In this document: piece by piece, positions 29,480-40,097 of the stretch
Layout of the letters: each line of letters opens with the position of its first letter
How positions within the stretch are numbered: position 1 is the first letter of the stretch
Assembly (NCBI GenBank): GCA_002102555.1
Contig: MCFL01000205.1
Coordinates: forward strand, 1-42,462
Direction of reading: 5' to 3'
DNA: 42,462 nucleotides
Origin: Catenaria anguillulae PL171
Taxonomy: Eukaryota; Blastocladiomycota; Blastocladiomycetes; Blastocladiales; Catenariaceae
Program-made: the position numbers and the translations under genes
The notes under the pieces: generated by a model
The model's input: the letters and a program-made list of their open reading frames with translations, nothing else
Told to the model about the DNA's origin: nothing
The model's database searches: none

Positions 29480-30665
29480 GGGTGAGGGTGAATACACTCG
29501 TCGCCCGTTTCCAATCCAAGCGACATGCATTTCGTGAGCAAGAATCGTGAGCTGGAAGTCCCTGGAACGGTTACCTAGATCGTTGGATCGGCGGCATGGG
29601 TCATGTGACGTGTCGATCCCTTTCGAGAGTGAGAGAAGCCTGAGATTGAGAGAAGCCAAAGGCCAAAGAAAGGCAAACGCGGTCGTCCGGCCACCTGCGC
29701 TCTCTCCCGCGTGTCGAACAGTCCGAGTGTCTGCCCGTTGCTACGCATTTCTCGCCTGTATGTATGATATCCAAGTCTGATGCCCCCGGTCGCCGCCGCC
29801 GCCGCCCGAGCAAATTCGCGGCTGGGCTGCCACCGCAAGCCTGACAGCTAAGCTGATCTGATCTCATGTCTGTCTTCTTTCCACAGGCGCATTCCAAACC
29901 GTACCGGACCCAAATTCAGCAAAAGTGCGTCCTCTCTTCCGCAGACTTGCGCCCGGCCCTTCTCGCACACGTAGTCTCAAGTCTGCCTGTCGGAGACGGA
30001 GGAGTGGGGACAACTCCCCCAGACCGTTCGCAGTGGTGGGTGGGTGGGTCGATCAACGAGGGATACGGGCCATGGACCGCAGCATTGACATTCGTGTCGG
30101 ATCGGCTATGGCTTATTGGGGCTGTCATCGCCTTTGGCGTCTGGCACGCAGGGACAACGGGACAGGATCAACCTCAGCAGCTGTGATCACATCATGATGC
30201 CGGCACCTTGTTGTCCCGAACTGAGACGCTGTCCCAGGCAACAACACCATGTTGCACCGATACGGCGTGCCAAACGATGACACCGGGCCATTCAACTGCT
30301 GGCATGTTTGTCGTTTCGGGGCGACTGGATAGCCAGAGTCGTTGTGCGCTTTGTTGATCACAACGCTCGCGACCCGGTCACACGCGCAAACTTTGGTCGT
30401 CCCGACGCCGCCCGATCCGTCCACTCTTGCGCCGCGCCGCGCCGCGCCATGACCAAGGCCGAGGCTGACCCAGGCCTGGACGGACCAGGTTATATTGCCT
30501 ACTCGGTTGACTCGTGCAACTTGGCCCCACCACCCACCGCATGGATCAGCCACCACCTGTCCCCGCCCACGCATCGTCCAAGCTTCCTCTTTTGTTTCTT
30601 GTATGCTCACCCTTGGTTGATGCCCACTTTTCGCAGATCACCACGCTTCATTCACAGCCGCAACC
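29480..30665. other. Long intergenic region, no supported gene
   Basis: About 1.2 kb. One frame at 29866-30186 (106 codons, with a hydrophobic C-terminal stretch) is open but shows no family features, and an acceptor-like TTCCACAG sits inside it. The right part is the upstream region of the PWWP gene. I cannot support a gene here. Confidence 0.45.
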
Positions 30666-32382
30666 ATGACTGGCACCCCCTCCCCCACCAAGCCCGTCTC
30701 CCCGGCCAAGCCGGCATCCAACCAAGGCTCGCCCGCACGTGCCAGGTCGCGCTCCCCCTCGCGCCCCGCGTCCCCATCCAAGGACGCACCCGCCACCGCC
30801 GACTCTGCACCTGTCGCCCACCCTCCGTCCCCAAAGAACAAGACGCCCTCGCCAGCCAAACCTTCGAGCTCGCCCAAGCCCCCCACCGCCGCCGCCGCCG
30901 TGGCCAACGGCTCGCCCTCCAAGGCGCCCGGCTCGCCTGCCAAGGAACCCTCGTCGCCCGTGTCCAAGTCGCTTTCGCTCGACCACCCGGCCGCGTCGGC
31001 TGCGGCTGCTTCGACCGACGCCGACGCTGCTGAGGCCACGCCTGCCACCGCCGAATCCAAGACACCCAAGCGCGCGCGTGCGGCGGCCGGGGCCAATGGA
31101 TCGACGCCAGCGACCGCGTCGCGCCGCGCATCCACGGCCGGAGCGCGCAAGTCGACGGGTGGGCGCAAGTCGACGGCGGCTGCGTCCTTGGTTCGCAAGG
31201 ATGCGTATGTGATTGGTGATGTGGTGTTTGCCCACGTCAAGGGGCATCCGTGGTGGCCCGCTCGTGTACGTTGCGGCATTTTCTTGCTTGGGCGATTTTT
31301 TTTTGTTGCGGCGACAAATGATGCTGATTCTGCTTGTATGTACCATTGTAGATTGTGGACGACAAGGATGTGCCTGAAAAGTTCCTCAAGGAGCGCCGCA
31401 CCACCAAGGAGCACTGCGTCATGTTCTACAACTCTGGCCAATTGTGCGCTCATTTGTTCATTTTTTTTTCCTCCTCCGTGCTTCTCGATTGTCAGGGCTG
31501 ACTTCCAAACTCTTCTATTTCCAGTGGCTTTGTGACCGATGAATACCTTGTCCCTCTCGAGCCCAACCACGAATCCCTCGGCACCTCTGCCGCCATCAAG
31601 AAGGGCATCAAGGAGGCCCTCGAGGAGCCCGACTCGCTGTACGAGATTCTCGAAAACTACAAGCGCACCGACGTGCACGACGAGATTGCCGATGACGACG
31701 AAGATGAGCACGACCGCCGCGCGTCCTCGTCGTCAAAGTCGTCGCGCAAGTCGGGCAAGACCCCCGCCAAGAAGGCTGCAAAGTCGCCCGCCGACACGCC
31801 CGCGCGCAAGCGCCGTGCAGCGGCCGGGGAGGACGAGGAGGCCGATGGCAAGAAGTCTAAGAAGGTATGTTCTGTTTTCTTGTTTTTTTTTTTTCATCCG
31901 AGAACTATTGCTTTGGAGTCAGCTGACATTTCCTTTCGTCACACCAGTCCAAGGGCGACGCAACCCCTTCGCGCACGTCCAAGCGCAAGGCCGGAATCCA
32001 GGCGGCGCCGACCCAAGACACGCTCATGCGCTGGCGCCACCTCTTGCAAAAGACCTTTATCAAGGACAAGCAAATCGGCGACAAGCCGCGGGTATCTGCC
32101 GAGACGATCCACACGGTCGACTGGGACGGCGTCAAGACGACGCTCGACGAGTTTCTTGAATACGTCAACGGTGCCGACTACAGCACCGAGGCCGTGGCAT
32201 CGACCAAGCTGCACAAGGTCGTCCGCTTGATTGCAAACTCGAGTGCCGTGACGGACCCAGATGCGCTGTTGGTGGAGCACGATGTCCCCAACAAGGTCAA
32301 CCGGTTGTTTGAGGCGCTCAGGACCAGGTCCGAGGGCAGTGGAAATGCGTCCGGTGCCGATGCCATGGATACCGCCGAGTAA
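30666..32382 (+). CDS. PWWP-domain chromatin protein with LEDGF/TFIIS-like helical domain
   Basis: Four exons are read: 30666-31265, 31352-31443, 31525-31864 and 31948-32382, with introns of 86, 81 and 83 nt, giving 488 residues. After a disordered Ser/Pro/Ala/Lys-rich lead with many SPAK-type repeats, a PWWP domain starts at YVIGDVVFAHVKGHPWWPAR. It continues over two joins (IVDDKDVP, CVMFYNSGQFGFV). A basic/acidic linker with AT-hook-like and nuclear-import stretches follows. The C-terminal 130 residues (RWRHLLQKTFI through NKVNRLFEALR) look like the helical bundle of LEDGF-type integrase-binding or TFIIS N-terminal domains. PWWP domains read methylated H3K36 and bind DNA, so a role in transcribed chromatin is likely. 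Close relatives are the HDGF/LEDGF and fungal Pdp-type proteins; I cannot choose among them. Confidence 0.88.
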
Positions 32383-33014
32383 GTTATTGGACGGGTGTTG
32401 GGCAACACCAAAGTGGATGTATGTTTGAGTCGCGCTTGTCTTGTCGTGACGGGGAGACCTTGGTGCCGCTTCCCATGTTTATCTATTTTTATTTTGCTTG
32501 CTTTTTGGTTTTCTCGCTTTTGTAGTTTTCTTTTATGCATCTGTGCTTTGATCTTTCCCGTTGTCTCTCTTCTTTGCTGTTCTTGGGTTTCTCTATGTCT
32601 CTTTTTTTCTTGTCCTTGTGCTGTGCTCTCTTTTTGTGCATATGCGTGCCAATGTCTTTCGTTCGCCGCCATTTTTTTCCTGGCCCGTCGGAGCCCATGC
32701 TGCTCTATCGTCGGGTTGAGGCGTCCCGGACCAGCTCAAAGAGTCGTGTCGTCGTTCAAGCATTATCATATCCCCTTTTCTTGTTCCTGTTTGCCTGAAT
32801 GTCGAGTATCTTTATTCACCAGCGACATGATGCTCATTATTTATTCCTTTTCGCCCTGGCGCGCTGCTGAGGTCGTCTGCTGCAGGCGCTCCTGACGGAT
32901 TTTCACCGATTCGGTTCGGCACATGGTTTACCTACCGCAATCGTTTCCCATGAGAGCGCAAGTACATTCAATTCGAAGACCACGAGGCATCCGAGGTCCA
33001 TCAACAGCATGGTG
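32383..33014. other. Intergenic region, T-rich
   Basis: Contains 3' flanks of two convergent genes. The stretch 32480-32700 is strongly T-rich on the + strand, as in a 3' untranslated region. No gene is seen. Confidence 0.5.
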
Positions 33015-33883
33015 TCACAGCTCTCGTAGCTTTGCCACGATATCCTCAAAGATATCCTTGACCCCCGCGCCTGTCTTCGCGCTGGTCGGCTTGAACGCGA
33101 TTGCGCCCGCGTCTCTGGCGCTCCTGGTCAAATCGGGCATCTTGAAGGCAATCTTGTCCACTTCGTCGGCCTTTGTGCCACACAAGTATAGCAGCGCAGT
33201 GGGACACATTCTGTCGGGGAAACAGCATATCAGCCAAAACGCCGAAATGCACTCCTGTGTGCAGATGAGTCGAAAGGCTAATGAACGTACTCCTTCGCCT
33301 GTGACATCCACTCGATGGCGTCGTCCAAGGATTTGGAACTGAGCAAATCGACAGCGACGAGCACGGCACTCACGTCGTCTGTAAAGAGCTGGCTGAGCGT
33401 CGATCGGTAGCGCTGGTGGCCACCCAAGCACCACAGACTCAAGGCGAGTCGATTCCTGCAGTGTCAGAATCATGGGTAAACGCTCGAGAGGACGTGAGAG
33501 AAACCCGTGACGCGATCCATGGAGTGCATGCGACGCACTCTCCGTCCACAATGTGCTTGATGACCAGGTCCGCACCGAGCGTCTGATGGTACGGAACCGT
33601 CCCGTTGGTTTCAGTCGGATAACTGTCAGACACGTAGCTGCGGCATGATGGCGGTCGCACATGAGAATGGAACATGATCAGCCTTTCTCACAATGATTTT
33701 GATTGGCCGAGCAGGAATGCTCCATATTGATGGATGGAAAGCTTACCGAGATACGAGGCACGACTTGCCAGACCTTGGCGACCCAACAACGAGGATTTTC
33801 TTGTTGTCGAGCCCGCCCAGAAACGCCGCGTTGGATCGTGAGTCTGTGTTCGTCGGTGCAGCGGGGGCAGCCGTGGTGAGCAT
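33015..33883 (-). CDS. Atypical Rab-like small GTPase
   Basis: Four exons are read: 33883-33747, 33637-33539, 33455-33291 and 33210-33015, with introns of 109, 83 and 80 nt, giving 198 residues. The P-loop is GSPRSGKS, the switch-I region YHQTLGADLVIKHI, the guanine-specificity motif GTKAD, and the last motif TSAKTG. The G3 motif, normally WDTAGQ, reads WCLGGH: both the Mg-coordinating Asp and the catalytic Gln are replaced. The C-terminus (KLREL) has no prenylation cysteine. Such features suggest a GTPase with altered or lost hydrolysis that is not membrane-anchored in the usual way. The switch-I region is reminiscent of IFT27/RABL4, which would suit a flagellated fungus, but this is a weak guess. 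Confidence 0.82.
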
Positions 33884-34465
33884 GATAGTGGGTTGATGAT
33901 TGCGGACCGGCGAGCTGGGTTATCAAGTAAAGCAAATTGGGTGCATCAAATGCATAGGACATCCGGGCTATTCATGTGATTTGTGGCAGAATGAATCACA
34001 CAGTATTAATATCAGCACGCATGTTGCAAGGACGACCGGAAAGCCAAACGCGGTACGTGACAAGAACAAAGTCGACTTACAGGCGATTCAAGATTTCGCA
34101 AGTAATGTATTTCAAGGAAAGGAGGGGAGTAACAAGCCAAGAACAAGAGGAAAACAACAAAAAAGAGCCAAGTCAAGAACACAAATTGTAAATGGAAGCA
34201 ACGAGGATAAACAAGGAAGATGCGGGCACTGGAGCAAAGCGAGAGAAACAAAATGACAGCAACAACAAACAAGAAGGCCGCAAGGTCAGACGAGGCAAGC
34301 TAACTGGGCGCGGCGCACATGTGGCAAATAAACAGGAGAAAAAGAAAAAGGCGGAAGAAAAGAAACGAGAAACCAGGAGAAGCAAAATCGGGCACAGGAC
34401 AGAGAACTAACGAAAACCCACAACACCCGAACACCGACGAGCACAACGTGCATATGCGACACACT
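33884..34465. other. Intergenic region between the GTPase and calcineurin A
   Basis: Upstream flank of the GTPase gene and 3' flank of calcineurin. The part 34100-34400 is very A/G-rich on the + strand, hence pyrimidine-rich in the calcineurin transcript. No gene is seen. Confidence 0.5.
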
Positions 34466-36494
34466 CTACTTTTTGCCGTCCTTGAGCTTGCTGAAGATAC
34501 TCTTCTTCTGTGTGTTGGGCGATGCGCCCATCTGCGCCTTGTCCTTGCCTGGCGCACTCGCCAAATTGTTATCCGACTTGCTCCTTGTCACGTCGGGTGA
34601 CGTGGCCCCAGCCGACGACGACCTCGGTGGTGGCGCACCCGGCGTCGCAATGTTGGTCGACGACTTTGTCGGGGAATCGGGGAGAGTCTTTGATCTGGTG
34701 GGTGACGGCGGTGCAGCCGCCGAGTTGATTGCAGTGGCCGAGTTTGCCCCCGACGAAAGCGGCGATGGCCCCATCAATGGTGACGCGCCAGGCGACGATG
34801 CAGCCGACGAACTGGCGCTCTTGTTGCGGCCCAAGCTCGAATACCGCGACGGAGGGCTCCCGTTCTCGCCCACGGATGGCGGCAACCGCTCGTTCATCTG
34901 ATCGACATTGCGTGCGTCCTCGAACGAGTTGATGGCCGACTTGATGCCCTCGGACCCAAGCGCCAAGTACCCGCGCGGCAGCTGATCCGTGCCCAACAAG
35001 CCCTTGAGCTCGTTGATGGCCTCGGATTCTTGGCGCAGCGTCTTGAACATGTTGGACATGCGGCCCACAGCCAAGATCTTGTTCTTGATGGCGGCCTTGC
35101 GCTCCTCATCCATCGAATCGCGGCCCTCGTCGAGCTCTTCCTTGGTGCACACGTTGAGCACGGCCACCAGCATGTCGGTGATCTTTTCGCCAACAAACGG
35201 CAGCGACCACGTGAACACATCCATGAAATTGGGCAACCAGTATGGGTGGGGCGTGCAGTTGAACTGGCGAATGTTCATGACATTGTTTTCGTACTTGAGT
35301 ACGGCCGCCTTGTTGTTGTAAACGTCGAGGTAGTTGGGAGCCGAAAAGATGGTAATCACAGAAGGGAAACCCGTCGTCTTTGTCTTCTTGTACATGCGAT
35401 ATCCGGAATCCTGCGCCTCGTGTGCGCGAATGATGGACAGCAAGTTGTTCTTTTCCAAAAAGTTGCAAGCCGCGTGATACGAGTAAAAGTAGGAACACCC
35501 ACGCACGTGGTTGTGGATGAACGATTCGTTTGTCTTTTCCTGGCCAAAGTCCTCGAGCGGATCTGCCCACAGAAGGTCGCACATGATGCCGTGGGTCGGG
35601 GGTTCGCGGAACCGGTTGATGTTGCGCAGGTCGTCGAGCGTGACGAGTTCGGGCGAAATACCGCCGTGGATGCACAGGAACTGCTTGTTCATGATGGCGG
35701 CGAGCGGCAGGCAGCAAAAAGACTCGAGGCACGCTTCGTAGATGCGCTCAGAGTACTTGTGCCTGCACTCGGTTTTGAAGGTGAAGTAGTCGGTCAAGTG
35801 CCGGCACTCGTGGTTGCCGCGCAGCAGGAACAGCGTATTCGGGTACCAGATTTTGAGCGTCCACAGGTACAGCACGCATTCGATCGAGAAGTAGCCGCGG
35901 TCAACGTAGTCACCAAGAAACAGGTATTTGGTATTGGCCGGGTCGCCGCCGACCTCGAAAAGCTTCATGAGATCATAGTATTGACCGTGGATATCACCGC
36001 AAACTATAAAAGGCAGTGAAAAAAGTGTGAATCAAACAAGCAAAATTCGGTGCTTTTGAAGACAAAAGAAAGGAGCGAGGGTTGACGAACCAGTGACGGG
36101 AGCATCCACCTCGAGCAAATTGGGTTCTGAGCGCAGGATCTCTGTGCCCTTGGTCAAAATGTAGAGCGCTTGCTCCTCGGTCAGACGACCCTCGTGGATG
36201 AAATGGTTGCGAAGAAACTCAATGTCGGGTTTGGATGGGTCCTTTTTGGAAAAGAACTGCTCGTTGGTCGGCTTTGTCGTTGCCGGTGGTGGTACATCTA
36301 GCAAAAATCAGCAGGAATAGACGGAAATCGTTCAAAGACAATGTCGGTCAGGGTCCGTGCGAGCGGCGGTCAACGAGTGGCAATCGAGAGGCAGGCAGAC
36401 CTTTGACGACGCGGTCACGAGTGGAAAACTTTTCGCCCGAGTCCGTGACGTGGACGGTAAAGTCGGGCGTGATAATTTGCGGTACAGCGGCCAT
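34466..36494 (-). CDS. CNA1: Calcineurin catalytic subunit A (protein phosphatase 2B)
   Basis: Three exons are read: 36494-36401, 36297-36091 and 36003-34466, with introns of 103 and 87 nt, giving 612 residues. The N-terminal DRVVKDVPPP joins across intron 1. The phosphatase core is complete: [61 protein letters not shown] and [15 protein letters not shown]. The calcineurin-B-binding helix follows ([26 protein letters not shown]), then a calmodulin-binding and autoinhibitory region ([27 protein letters not shown], then [18 protein letters not shown]). A Ser/Pro-rich tail of about 110 residues is longer than in animal enzymes. It dephosphorylates Ser/Thr targets such as Crz1/NFAT in response to calcium and calmodulin. 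Metal ligands all appear present. Confidence 0.98.
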
Positions 36495-36975
36495 GATGGG
36501 GCGGCTGGCGAAGCAGTATGTAGACTTGGTGAAGGAGGATTTTTGTTCGAAAATCGAAACCGTTGGGTAACTGTCGCGAAGCGGATGGATGGCGTCAGGG
36601 TGGGTGGCCGAGCGTGGGCGGAAGTCGCTGCGGGTGGTCGGATTTGGGCCGATACTTGCTGAGCTGTCGGCAGGGCGTGGATGTGCGGCTTCAATGCAGC
36701 GGGTCTTGAACGAATCGGCGCCGTGGACACTCAACAGGATTAGGGCACATAAGTTTGGTGTGACGACTTGGTTTGACCCAGGTCGCGTCGTTTTCGCAAC
36801 TTCGACCGCGGTGCACAATCGATCGGCGGACGGTTTCCACACCTTCCACAGGCTTCTGGCACCAATCGCAAATGTTCTACAGGAATGGCCACCTGGTGAA
36901 CGCAAACATTGATCTCGCTGGAGCATATAGGTAAAATTCTTGCATGGATCGCTAAACTCTTCACCAAAAAATTCA
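36495..36975. other. Intergenic region between calcineurin A and PIG-A
   Basis: Upstream region of calcineurin and 3' flank of the PIG-A gene. Only shadow frames are seen. Confidence 0.5.
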
Positions 36976-38793
36976 TCACTTCCCCTCCCTGGCCGCACTC
37001 GCTAGCTCGGTCCTCCTTTCCCTCCACCCATGCATATCAAACTCTGGTGCAACATCCACCTCGTCTCGTGGCCGCCACCAGTCCAACAAGGTCACCAACA
37101 TGACATCCACGGCCGCCACAAAGCAAAACAGCAGACCAGCCACGGGCCCGCCCGTCCGATACAGCGCCAGCCGATGCAACCAGTCGGGCTTGCTGCGATT
37201 CAAGATCCCATAATACACCCGCTCGGTGCGCCTTGCCACGTCCGACCAGCTATACATATCCCTGACCTTCGCGTGCGTCGCCCAAGGATCAAACCCATCC
37301 ACCGCCACCTTTTCAATCGCCAACCCGAGCGCATGCGCCAGGTCCATGGGATGCGCCTGTGCCGAAAACGTGATGAGGTCGTCCGGCAGCAACTCGGGAA
37401 CACCGCCCACGCGTGTTGACACAATGTGTAGGCCTGCACATGCTGCTTCGATCATGGCGGTTCCAAATGCTTCCGTGAGCGACGTGTTGAGAAAGATTTG
37501 GCCCTGGACAAGCGTGTCGCGGACCGCGCGACCGTGCGGGATGGCGCCCAGCAGCGTCACGCGGTCTTGTAAAATGTGCTTTTCACGCATTTGTTCGAGG
37601 TCGACACGTTTGGCACCGTCGCCGGCTTTATAGGGTTTGGGAGAAACGACAGGTCAGAATCAGGAAGGAGGGGGCGCAAACCAGAGACCAGAATGCTGAA
37701 ACGTCGATGGTACCAATGAGGAAGCGGACGTGCGGGTACTGGGTGCAGACAATAGGGATGACTTGTGCAAGTAAGTCGGCGCCCTTGTTGTATACGAGTC
37801 GAGTAACGCTGACAATAGTGACTGATATCACACCAACACGTGAGCAGCGCGCTGACAAGAGACACGACACCTTGGCATAAACAGAAATGCGGACCAAACT
37901 GATCATCGACCTTTGTGGGGTCTGGCGTAAACTCGTCCGCAATGACAGCGTTTGGAATCACCGACACATATTGGGGCACCAGGCTGGCCCTCAAGACCGT
38001 GTTTTCTCTTGATGTGTGCGATACACAAATGACGTGATCCACATCCGAGAGTACAAACTTGAGCACCTTGTTGATGGCTATTGCACCGACATCTTTGAAC
38101 CCAAATAGCGAGTGATCCGTGAAACAGGTTGCCAACCCCATGGTTCGGGCATGTAGGATGGATTCCAAACAGGTTGCGGAAAACGCCTGATGTCCGTGCA
38201 CGATATCAATGCGCTCGCGAATGACAATGTCGCGAAAGAAGGCCAGCGAGCCAAAGAGTGCGGGCAGTGTTGCTTGTGAAGAGAAAGTGACGACAGGAAT
38301 GTAGTAGACCTTGAGGCCGTTGGTGAGCCATCGCACGCCGACGCGAGTGTTGGGCAAGTACGGCGAGGGTTTGTTGCGGTTGGTGTAGGTGTGTGTGAGG
38401 ATGATGACCTTGTGGCCTCGAAGAATCAGCTCCTGTGCAAGGCAGTAGAGATGGGATTCGATTCCGCCAATGTTTGGAAAGAAAAAGTCGGAGGCAAGGC
38501 TGAATGCAACGGAGAATGAGTTAGCAAACATGGTCTAGTGAGGAGCCAACCGGGTACGGAGAGGTACCCACCTACCAGATGCGCAGGCGGGGGCGGTTGG
38601 CTCTTGTAACGGCATGAGCCGCATGTGAATCCAGGGCGGAGAAGCTGGCGCCAAGATCCAGGTCAAGGCCAGGGCCAAGGCCGAGATTGGCGAGCGAGCT
38701 GTCGCGGGTAGGTGGAGGCGTGGCCGGGGCCAGGTGATGGCGGGCACGGTGGCGGAGCGGCGGAATGGTGCGATCGCGATCGGATGGATTCAT
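36976..38793 (-). CDS. PIGA: GPI-GlcNAc transferase catalytic subunit (PIG-A/Spt14)
   Basis: Four exons are read: 38793-38576, 38499-37895, 37821-37714 and 37625-36976, with introns of 76, 73 and 88 nt, giving 526 residues. The first exon is inferred because RPRLRI joined to CLASDFFFPNIGGIESH rebuilds the family's invariant start (ICxxSDFFFPNxGGxESH); a start at 38531 would lose it. Other hallmarks are GHKVIILTHTY, CFTDHSLFGFKDV, HVICVSHTSRENTVLRA, VSVIPNAV, VTRLVYNKGADLL, GDGAKR, LNTSLTEAFGTAMIEAACAG and STRVGGVPELLP. A C-terminal hydrophobic helix (GPVAGLLFCFVAAVDVMLVTLLDWW) anchors it in the ER. The enzyme transfers GlcNAc to phosphatidylinositol on the cytosolic face of the ER, the first step of GPI-anchor synthesis. 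The first 70 residues are Pro/Arg-rich and not conserved. Confidence 0.96.
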
Positions 38794-39589
38794 GATAGGT
38801 TGTTCGGAGGCATGGATGCTCGCAGTAGGATATTGCGTTCATCTGTGCATACAAGCGGTATTGTGGTACTTACCTACTGATGTCGGTGCGTCTCCAAGTC
38901 CAGGCCTTCGGATTGAGTGGGATCGGCGGCGCGTCTGACTGCCGATTCGACCAGTCTTCAACTGGCAACTGGCCATTATTGCGTCGTCCCTTTGCCCCGG
39001 CGTAACACGATGACCATGGCAGGGTCCTTGTCTCATTCTCTCGTATGCGCTGCTACGTACAGTCTGTGACACAGTTAAGTTTACACTGGTCTGCGAGCAA
39101 ATCTCGCTCCTTTGCAGAAGCGTGGACGTCAGCAAATCGTGGAAATCCGTGGCATGTGAGAGACGTGCCACCAACATTGAGGGAGAAAAGCATAACTCTA
39201 TGCAATGATTCATGAGGTTCCAGGTCTTGTGTACAATCAGTCGACATGTATCCTATGCATGCATATGTCCAAACCGCGCACACCGCGTTCATCAGAGTAC
39301 GAGTCACACGACTCACTTGCGCTTGACCCGCTTCCAGCAGTAGCAGTCAATGGCGTCATCAAACTCCACGCGCCAGTTTGTGTGGTCGTCCTCCTTGCTC
39401 TCGCCCGAGGCGCTCTTGTCTCTGGCGACCGTGACGCCACTGTCCAGAGTCACACTGTCGATTGCGCTTCGAGACGAAAGAAATGTGAGCGGGGCGACGC
39501 GAGTAGACGCCCATACTTGGCTTCCGAGGCCGCTTGCGCCGATACGATAGGGCGAGTCCACGACCTCGGATTGACCCCAACGGAGAGCG
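38794..39589. other. Intergenic region, no supported gene
   Basis: About 800 bp between the first exon of PIG-A and the end of the small gene at 39590. A minus-strand frame within 39313-39777 is open but low in protein character, and it is out of phase with the better exon model nearby. Confidence 0.4.
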
Positions 39590-40058
39590 TCAATCATGTC
39601 CAGCGTCCTTGTACGCTCGGATCCAAGGCAGATCGTGCGGGTCGCTCGTGATTGTCTTTGCAAACTTCTGGAAGATGGGCCATTTGCGGGTACTGATCTG
39701 AACCGAGCGGTTATGTCGTTAAGCATGGTAATGTTACTTGAATACGATAACGGAAAACCAGAGCAATGAGCGCACAAAAGGTTCGGTTGCAGTCCTTGAC
39801 TCCATCATGAATGAGGTCGACACGCGCGGATCCAACAAAGACTGGCCTTAGGTTGACTTTCTAATGCTTTCCAAGCGCCGCGAATGATGCTTTGAGGATG
39901 AGAAGGACCAGAATCGAGATTGCTTGGAGTGTGGTAGAAAACATGGGAGCGAGCTCAGTCCATACCGAATGGTGATGTTGTGGCGCCCGCGTCGGGTCGG
40001 GTCGGGGCCGCAGTCTGCCAGGCATTGACGAGTGTGTTGGGGAGATTTGGGCAAACAT
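39590..40058 (-). CDS. Small three-exon gene, unrecognised
   Basis: Proposed exons are 40058-39966, 39860-39738 and 39697-39590, with introns of 105 and only 40 nt, giving 107 residues. The reading VFVGSARVDLIHDGVKDC, then TFCALIALVFRYRIQ, then ISTRKWPIFQKFAKTI and DLPWIRAYKDAGHD* has good protein character: balanced charges, aromatic residues and a natural end. The N-terminal exon is less certain. The 40-nt intron is shorter than any other here; an alternative donor near 39758 would give about 60 nt. No family is recognised. Its start lies about 40 bp from that of the divergent imidazolonepropionase gene, so they may share a promoter. Confidence 0.42.
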
Positions 40059-40097
40059 CGTCTCGCTCTTCAAGGCCATTATTGACCAATACCATTC

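Noticed and set aside
29866-30186. Small membrane protein gene
   Set aside because: Open frame of 106 codons but no family features, poor start context and no conserved pattern; left as intergenic.
39313-39777. 154-codon minus-strand gene
   Set aside because: Low protein character, and its frame conflicts with a better exon model that ends at 39590.
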